A stretch of 28,148 bases of DNA, from positions 1-28,148 of the forward strand of contig CALKUR010000122.1 in NCBI GenBank assembly GCA_937996725.1, in the 5' to 3' direction. This DNA is from an uncultured Dechloromonas sp. (lineage in GTDB: Bacteria; Pseudomonadota; Gammaproteobacteria; Burkholderiales; Rhodocyclaceae). The translations under genes were made by a program, and so were the position numbers. The number at the start of each line of letters is the position of its first letter. Positions within the stretch are counted from its first letter, which is position 1. Below, piece after piece: positions 23,918 through 28,148 of this stretch. The notes beneath the pieces were generated by a model, which saw only the letters and a list, made by a program, of their open reading frames with translations, had not been told where the DNA came from and did not search any database.

Positions 23918-24532
23918 TTACTGCTCGGCCAGCGACTGCTTGCCGCTGGGTCGTTGTGCCAGCTGATCGAATAGATACGCCAAGTTCGGATGCGGCGAAC
24001 GCCAGTCGCGTTCGGGTTGGCGCAGATCCAGATAGACCAGCGTACTGAATAGCGCCAGATCGCCCAGAGAAATCTCTTTGCCGTTCACCCAGGCGTCATT
24101 GCCGAGGCTAATGCTCGCAAAATCCAAGGCGCGGCTAATCGCATTGTTGTGCAGGGTGATGTTGCCGGGTTCCTGCTTTTCCTCCGGGCGAATACGTTCA
24201 TTACGCACGGCAATCGCCGAATCCATAATGCCGTCAGCTAAGGCCTCCCAGCGTTTCACGCGCATGCGCGCTAGGGCGTTATCCCGCGGAATCAGAATCG
24301 GGTCGTCGTTGAGCGTATCCACATACTCGGCGATCACCGGCGAATCGAACACGCAGGTTTCATCATCCAGAATCAGCGCTGGAATACGTCCGAGCGGATT
24401 GACGCGCACAACCAGGCTGCCCGGCTCACGTGGCGGGTCGATCAGGTATTCATGCGGGATGTTCTTTTCCAGTAGCATCAGGCGCACTTTGCGCACGTAG
24501 GGGCTGGTCGGGGTACCAAGTAGTTTCATCAT
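23918..24532 (-). CDS. yibF: Glutathione S-transferase family protein, YibF-like
   Basis: 204 residues with an N-terminal thioredoxin-like GST domain (KLLGTPTSPYVRKVRLMLLEKNIPHEY, then NPLGRIPALI and FDSPVIAEYVD for glutathione binding) and an all-helical C-terminal domain (VKRWEALADGIMDSAIAV). The pattern matches E. coli YibF over its length. YibF itself has no well-defined substrate. Two successive ATG codons (24532 and 24529) overlap the stop of the upstream hydrolase gene (TAATGATG), so the pair is translationally coupled. A role in detoxification together with the hydrolase is inference only. Confidence 0.87.
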   Translation of the reverse strand: MMKLLGTPTSPYVRKVRLMLLEKNIPHEYLIDPPREPGSLVVRVNPLGRIPALILDDETCVFDSPVIAEYVDTLNDDPILIPRDNALARMRVKRWEALADGIMDSAIAVRNERIRPEEKQEPGNITLHNNAISRALDFASISLGNDAWVNGKEISLGDLALFSTLVYLDLRQPERDWRSPHPNLAYLFDQLAQRPSGKQSLAEQ

Positions 24533-25359
24533 TAGAGTCCGTGATTTTTAAACCAGGCCAGACCCATGGTCCAAGCCTTTTCGGCAGCTTCGCGATTGTA
24601 GCTGGCGCGGTAATCCGCATTGAAAGCATGACCCACACCGGGGAAGATCACAATCTCCGAACCACTGCCAGATTCTTTCAATGCGGCCTGCATCTTAGCC
24701 ACGCCTTCCAGAGGGATGCCGGTATCTTTTTCAGCATACAGCCCCAGTACCGGCACTTTGATCTTGTCGCCGATATCGATCGGGTCGAGCGGGCGAATAT
24801 CGGCCTTCATGTTTTCCACGCGGCCGTAGTACGCCAGGCCGGCCGTGAGCGACGGATTGTGATACGCGTATTCCCACACGGCACGACCGCCCCAGCAGAA
24901 GCCGACAGCACCCGCACGCTTGGGGTCGCCAGAGAGATGCTTGCGGGCATAGGCCAGGGTCGTATCCAGATCACCATTCACTTGGGCATCCGGTGTTTTC
25001 AGCACAATGTTCTGGAAGAGGTCGGGGATCTCTTTGTACTGTGTCACATCACCTTGGCGAACAAAGAGTTCCGGCGCAATCGCCAGGTAACCGGCCTTGG
25101 CATAGCGCCGACACACATCCTGAATGTGCTCGTGTACCCCGAAGATTTCGTGAATCACCAAAATCACCGGGTAGCGTCCGGCCTTGGCCGGGCGGGCGTA
25201 GTACGCCGGAATCGTGCCGTCTTTGGCCGGGATATTGACTTGACCATCCTTGAGACCGGTGCGATCCGTCTGGACCACCTGTGCCAGCACCGGCCCTGCA
25301 GCCACGGCGTAGCTGGTCGACAGTACGCCAGCAATAAAGTTGCGTCGAGAAATCGTCAT
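24532..25359 (-). CDS. Dienelactone hydrolase-family protein with Tat-type signal
   Basis: 275 residues, alpha/beta hydrolase of the dienelactone hydrolase family. The catalytic triad is C155 (GFCWGG), D212 (YAEKDTGIP) and H244 (GVGHAF), with the conserved Glu in VIHEIFG (E71). The N-terminus has SRRNFIAG followed by a moderately hydrophobic stretch ending AGPVLAQ, a twin-arginine signal, so it is probably exported folded to the periplasm. Its substrate is unknown; such periplasmic members are often annotated as carboxymethylenebutenolidase without proof. An AGGTG lies about 8 nt before the ATG. It is the first gene of a pair with the GST. Confidence 0.87.
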   Translation of the reverse strand: MTISRRNFIAGVLSTSYAVAAGPVLAQVVQTDRTGLKDGQVNIPAKDGTIPAYYARPAKAGRYPVILVIHEIFGVHEHIQDVCRRYAKAGYLAIAPELFVRQGDVTQYKEIPDLFQNIVLKTPDAQVNGDLDTTLAYARKHLSGDPKRAGAVGFCWGGRAVWEYAYHNPSLTAGLAYYGRVENMKADIRPLDPIDIGDKIKVPVLGLYAEKDTGIPLEGVAKMQAALKESGSGSEIVIFPGVGHAFNADYRASYNREAAEKAWTMGLAWFKNHGL

Positions 25360-25435
25360 GAGGGGGGCACCTAAAAATGGGCAGTAATCGTCACCTTACA
25401 CGGAAGGCCCGGCTTAGCCCAGCGCCGCAAAGGCA

Positions 25436-25478
25436 GGCGAGGGCGCAACCTCGCCGGGGCCGCCCCAGATGGTAAAAT
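25436..25478 (+). promoter_or_regulatory. purB promoter region with inverted repeat
   Basis: TAAAAT at 25473-25478 is the likely -10. A perfect 7-bp inverted repeat, GGCGAGG (25436-25442) and CCTCGCC (25449-25455) around GCGCAA, covers the place where a -35 box would be. No good -35 hexamer is visible. The repeat could be an operator or an RNA hairpin of a divergent transcript. The rest of the 154-nt gap to the hydrolase gene shows nothing more that I can support. Confidence 0.4.
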
Positions 25479-25513
25479 CACCCCTTTGATTTCCACGGAT
25501 TCAGGAGCGACAG

Positions 25514-26941
25514 ATGTCTATTGGTCTTGGTGCTTTAACGGCCCTTTCACCCCTTGATGGGCGCTATGCCGCCAAGGTTGACCCCCTGCGTCCGCACTTC
25601 TCGGAATATGGCCTGATCCACGCCCGTTTGCGTGTCGAGATCGAATGGCTCAAGGCGCTGGCCGCCGAACCGCATTTCGCCGAAATCCCCGCGTTCTCGC
25701 CGGCCACCATCGCCGAGCTAGACGCCCTAGTCAACAACTTCACTGAAAGCGATGCCGCCGAAGTAAAGGGCATCGAAGCCACGACCAACCACGACGTCAA
25801 GGCGCTGGAATACTGGATCAAAGATAAGACCAAAGCGAACGCCGAAGTCACCAAGGTCAGCGAGTTCATCCACTTTGCCTGTACCTCGGAAGACATCAAT
25901 AATCTGTCGCATGCCCTGATGTGCCAGGGTGCCCGTGAGCAAGTCATGCTGCCGACGCTAGATCGCGTCATCGCCAAGCTGACCGAGATGGCCCACGCGC
26001 ATGCCGAAGTGCCGATGATGAGTCGCACGCATGGTCAGCCGGCCACGCCGTCAACCATCGGCAAAGAAATCGCCAACGTTGCCTACCGTCTGCAACGCGC
26101 CCGTGTGCGTATCGCCCAGGTCGAACTGCTCGGCAAAATCAACGGTGCCGTCGGTAACTACAACGCCCACCTCGCCGCGTATCCCGGTTACGACTGGGAA
26201 GGCTTCGCCAAGAAGTTTGTCGAATCGCTGGGTCTGACCTTTAACCCGTACACGATTCAAATCGAGCCGCACGATGCGCTGGCTGAACTCTTCGACGCCT
26301 TCGCCCGCGCCAACGGCATCCTCATCGACCTCGACCGCGACGTCTGGGGCTACATCTCGCTGGGCTTCTTCAAGCAGAAGGTCAAAGCGGGCGAGGTCGG
26401 TTCGTCGACCATGCCGCACAAGGTCAACCCGATTCGTTTTGAGAACGCCGAGTCGAACCTCGAGCTTTCGAGCGCGATTCTCGATTCGCTTGCGGCCACC
26501 CTGGTCACCTCGCGCATGCAGCGCGACCTGACCGACTCTTCGTCTCAGCGCAACATCGGTCTAGGCCTCGGTCACTCGATGCTTGCTCTCGACAACGTGA
26601 CCCGCGGACTCGGTGAGGTTGAACTTTCGGTTGCCGTTCTCGAAACCGATCTGCTCGACAACTGGGAGGTGCTCGGAGAGGCGATTCAGACAGTGATTCG
26701 TGCCGAGGTTGCCGCCGGTGTTGCCGATGGTGGTGTGGCCCCAGATCCACTCGCCCTTGAGGGCCGTGCCGCCGATGGGGAGCAGGTCGAGGAACACCTG
26801 GACGTCGGCGCCGACGCGGTTGCGGTCGAAGACAAGCTCAAGCCGTCGATCGTCGCGGTGACCGCCGAGTTCGCTTGGGCGACATCGACCACTTCGCTGA
26901 CTGGATGGTCGCGGAGTACCTCGCTACCAAGCTCTCGGTAA
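25514..26941 (+). CDS. purB: Adenylosuccinate lyase, chimeric ORF (genuine to about 26435)
   Basis: PurB splits succinyl-AMP and SAICAR in purine synthesis. Residues 1 to about 305 are a normal E. coli-type PurB: LSPLDGRYAAKVDPLRPHFSEYGL, ACTSEDINNLSHAL, MMSRTHGQPATPSTIGKE, KINGAVGNYNAHL and the signature GSSTMPHKVNPI. AGGAG lies 6 nt before the ATG. After the signature the protein changes. Proteobacterial PurB continues DFENSEGN and later the RYG-PYEQLKELTRGK region; here RFENAESNLELSSAILDSLAATLVTSR and NWEVLGEAIQTVIRAEVAAG follow, an actinobacterial pattern. From about residue 397 (26705) the frame reads through the antisense strand of another gene and ends in a meaningless Ser/Thr-rich stretch. 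The listed end is therefore the end of an artefactual frame; the true purB 3' end is missing. Confidence 0.85.
   Translation: MSIGLGALTALSPLDGRYAAKVDPLRPHFSEYGLIHARLRVEIEWLKALAAEPHFAEIPAFSPATIAELDALVNNFTESDAAEVKGIEATTNHDVKALEYWIKDKTKANAEVTKVSEFIHFACTSEDINNLSHALMCQGAREQVMLPTLDRVIAKLTEMAHAHAEVPMMSRTHGQPATPSTIGKEIANVAYRLQRARVRIAQVELLGKINGAVGNYNAHLAAYPGYDWEGFAKKFVESLGLTFNPYTIQIEPHDALAELFDAFARANGILIDLDRDVWGYISLGFFKQKVKAGEVGSSTMPHKVNPIRFENAESNLELSSAILDSLAATLVTSRMQRDLTDSSSQRNIGLGLGHSMLALDNVTRGLGEVELSVAVLETDLLDNWEVLGEAIQTVIRAEVAAGVADGGVAPDPLALEGRAADGEQVEEHLDVGADAVAVEDKLKPSIVAVTAEFAWATSTTSLTGWSRSTSLPSSR
26436..26702 (+). other. Foreign segment: actinobacterial-type PurB C-terminal part
   Basis: In the purB frame, but with a different family signature (FENAESNLE, TLVTSRMQRDLTDSSSQRN, NWEVLGEAIQTVIRAEVAAG), which I associate with Actinobacteria, especially Microbacteriaceae-like PurB. 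Codon use also shifts towards TCG, CTC and CTT. The join to the betaproteobacterial part falls in the conserved GSSTMPHKVNPI coding sequence (about 26400-26440), where the two sources could share identical bases. Confidence 0.7.
26703..26888 (-). other. Foreign segment: fragment of a porin-like gene on the minus strand
   Basis: The minus strand reads LGGHRDDRRLELVFDRNRVGADVQVFLDLLPIGG and then TALKGEWIWGHTTIGNTGG without a stop, with very GC-rich third positions. The alternating polar/aromatic pattern suggests an outer-membrane beta-barrel (phosphate-selective porin-like), but the fragment is too short for certainty. The plus-strand translation here is low-complexity and not protein-like. Ends approximate. 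Confidence 0.4.
26870..26940 (+). other. Foreign segment: possible cytidylyltransferase C-terminus
   Basis: In the same frame as the PseG-like start, the bases before the ATG at 26941 read LGDIDHFADWMVAEYLATKLSV. This resembles the end of NeuA/PseF-type CMP-sugar cytidylyltransferases, whose C-termini often contain a D-I-D-x-x-x-D-x-x-x-A-E pattern. A neighbouring or fused PseF/PseG pair in the source organism would explain it. Short and tentative. Confidence 0.3.
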
Positions 26942-27165
26942 TGATTCGAGTCGACGCCGCAGTCAATCTCGGCATGGGTCACGTATATCGCGCGCTAGCG
27001 CTAGCTCAAGAGCTTGCGATGCACGAACTGCAGATTGTGATTAGTTCGCACTCTGAGTTGTCGCGCGATTTCTTTGCACAGCATCCGTTCCGCGTGACTG
27101 AGGTCGAAAGCGATGAGGCTTTTTACGCGCTCGCCGATTCGGAACAGCCTGACGTGATCATTCTC
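26941..27165 (+). other. Foreign segment: PseG-like N-terminal fragment
   Basis: RVDAAVNLGMGHVYRALALA is the glycine-rich G-x-G-H loop start of PseG-type UDP-sugar hydrolases of the pseudaminic/legionaminic acid pathways. Only about 75 residues are present before the sequence turns into a response regulator at the common string PDVIILD. Confidence 0.5.
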
Positions 27166-28148
27166 GACCTGATGATGCCGAAGATGGATGGATTGGAGTT
27201 TCTATCCAAGGTCAAGGAAATGGGTGTCGAATCCCCTGTGGTCATGATTACCGGACACGGCACCATCGATACTGCTGTGGAGTCAATCAAAAAGGGTGCA
27301 TTTGATTTTATTCAAAAGCCATTGGACTTGAATCGCGTATTGGTAACGGTGCGCAACGCGACACAATCTGTGCAGATGGTGCGTGAGACCAAGTCGTTAA
27401 AAAAGAAAGTAGCTCGCATAGTAGGTACCCAAATTGTAGGAAACAGCAAAGGCATTCAGGAAGTGATTTCCATGGTTGATACCGTGGCACCAACCGAAGC
27501 GCGTGTGCTGATTTTGGGACCCAATGGAGCAGGAAAGGAACTCATTGCACGCCAGCTGCACGAGAAGAGCAATAGAGCGCAAGGACCCTTTGTAGAGGTC
27601 AATTGCGCAGCGATTCCCGGTGAGTTGATCGAGAGTGAATTGTTTGGTCACGAGAAGGGAGCCTTTACCAGTGCGGTGAAAACCAAGCCCGGAAAGTTTG
27701 AAATGGCTGAGGGCGGTAGCATTTTCTTGGATGAGATTGGCGATATGCCGCTCAATATGCAGGTGAAAATTCTGCGCGTGTTGCAAGAGCGTTTGCTCAC
27801 ACGTTTGGGTTCTGAACGCCAAGTGGCTTTGGATGTGCGCGTGATTGCCGCCACCAACAAAGACCTGCGCGTGGCCATTGCCGAGCGCCAGTTCCGTGAA
27901 GATTTGTATTTCCGCATCAGCACTTTCAAGCTGCGGGTGCCACCTCTGCGTGAGCGCCAGGGCGATATCTTGCCTTTGGTGGCCAGCTTGTTGTTGCGCC
28001 ATGCGCCCAATGCACAAGAATTCACTTTAAGTGATGAAGCCCAAGCACAGTTGTTGGCTTACCCATGGCCAGGCAATGTGCGCGAATTGGAAAACGTGGT
28101 GCAGCGCGCTGTGGTGTTGTGTTCCGATCAGCACATTGAAGCGCATCA
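26941..28148 (+). CDS. Chimeric ORF: PseG-like start fused to sigma-54 response regulator, open to the window end
   Basis: An uninterrupted frame joins at least three sources. 26941 to about 27165 starts MIRVDAAVNLGMGHVYRALALAQEL, like the sugar-nucleotide hydrolase/glycosyltransferase-B protein PseG. At PDVIILD it turns into a receiver domain (phosphoacceptor Asp at 27166-27168, then MMPKMDG, MITGHG, FIQKPL) and an AAA+ sigma-54 activator domain. That domain has Walker A GPNGAGKE, GAFTSA in place of GAFTGA, and Walker B GGSIFLDEIGDM. The middle part (VAPTEARVLILGPNGAGKE) is typical of Bacteroidota NtrC-family proteins. From about 27790 the text (ALDVRVIAATNKDLR, FREDLYFRIS, PWPGNVRELENVVQRAVVL) fits a betaproteobacterial FleQ/FlrC-like regulator with TTG-rich Leu codons. 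There is no stop before the window end. I do not believe this protein exists. Confidence 0.6.
   Translation, partial: MIRVDAAVNLGMGHVYRALALAQELAMHELQIVISSHSELSRDFFAQHPFRVTEVESDEAFYALADSEQPDVIILDLMMPKMDGLEFLSKVKEMGVESPVVMITGHGTIDTAVESIKKGAFDFIQKPLDLNRVLVTVRNATQSVQMVRETKSLKKKVARIVGTQIVGNSKGIQEVISMVDTVAPTEARVLILGPNGAGKELIARQLHEKSNRAQGPFVEVNCAAIPGELIESELFGHEKGAFTSAVKTKPGKFEMAEGGSIFLDEIGDMPLNMQVKILRVLQERLLTRLGSERQVALDVRVIAATNKDLRVAIAERQFREDLYFRISTFKLRVPPLRERQGDILPLVASLLLRHAPNAQEFTLSDEAQAQLLAYPWPGNVRELENVVQRAVVLCSDQHIEAH

Noticed and set aside
24430..25374. Long plus-strand ORF of 314 codons
   Set aside because: Antisense to the well-supported GST and dienelactone-hydrolase genes; its translation has no recognisable motifs.
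26870..28148. A multidomain cytidylyltransferase-PseG-NtrC fusion as a new sugar-sensing regulator
   Set aside because: The domains are incomplete, come from different taxa by family pattern and codon style, and join exactly at motifs shared by both families. Assembly chimera is the simpler explanation.
1..28148. CRISPR arrays, insertion sequences, prophage or toxin-antitoxin genes
   Set aside because: Read through both strands; no direct-repeat arrays, transposase motifs, phage genes or paired small toxin/antitoxin ORFs were seen.

Overview
The window reads as a stretch of core chromosome from a betaproteobacterium of moderately high GC. The pointers are: a pssA/leuA neighbourhood; a tight ilvE - CHCC zinc finger - waaF - NTF2-like - yheT - phosphoglucomutase operon; a minor-pilin set; a long-form LeuA; and protein sequences closest to Burkholderiales/Neisseriales-type families. 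Order and genus cannot be fixed by eye. From position 1 to about 26400 everything looks like one genome. The last ~1.7 kb does not: it is a mosaic of unrelated fragments and should not be read as biology of this organism.

Layout. 1-3213 (+): the 3' part of pssA, then four tightly overlapping type IV minor-pilin genes (pilE, pilW, a long pilX, pilV). 3239-3314: tRNA-Thr(CGU) with its own promoter and terminator. 3371-6714: yaiI, convergent rlhA (23S rRNA hydroxylation), divergent small thioredoxin, convergent isochorismatase-family hydrolase. 6781-9743: a leucine module, with a good promoter, a leucine-rich 39-codon candidate leader peptide, then leuA and aroG, closed by a strong terminator. 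9764-11924 (-): RhlE-type helicase followed by a PduO-type cobalamin adenosyltransferase. 12040-16322 (+): UgpB-like binding protein without a transporter, alaS, and a small secreted protein. 16355-21479 (-): a six-gene operon. 21654-23917 (+): nudJ, a secreted protein with a possible Cys-His-Asp triad, and mnmA. 23918-25359 (-): YibF-like GST and a Tat-exported dienelactone-hydrolase-like protein. 25514 onward (+): purB. The nudJ-mnmA-purB grouping matches the E. coli nudJ-mnmA-hflD-purB cluster, except that the GST/hydrolase pair sits where hflD would be.

Mosaic tail. The purB frame is normal up to the conserved signature near 26405-26440, then switches to an actinobacterial-type PurB C-terminus. 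Near 26705 it runs into the antisense strand of a porin-like gene. Near 26870 it enters a sugar-nucleotide (cytidylyltransferase/PseG-like) piece. At about 27150-27180 it enters a Bacteroidota-type NtrC-family regulator, and at about 27730-27790 a betaproteobacterial FleQ/FlrC-like regulator. Every switch lies in a motif that both neighbouring families could share at DNA level, as expected of a metagenomic assembly chimera.

Most of the window is ordinary. The items worth a second look are the apparently leaderless leucine leader ORF with two competing hairpin partners before leuA, a repeated pattern of -10 boxes 6-7 nt before start codons that lack Shine-Dalgarno sequences, the secreted transglutaminase/BTLCP-like candidate between nudJ and mnmA, the enlarged PilX-like protein, and an 18-bp perfect palindrome between ilvE and nudJ. 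I found no CRISPR array, insertion sequence, phage or toxin-antitoxin module.
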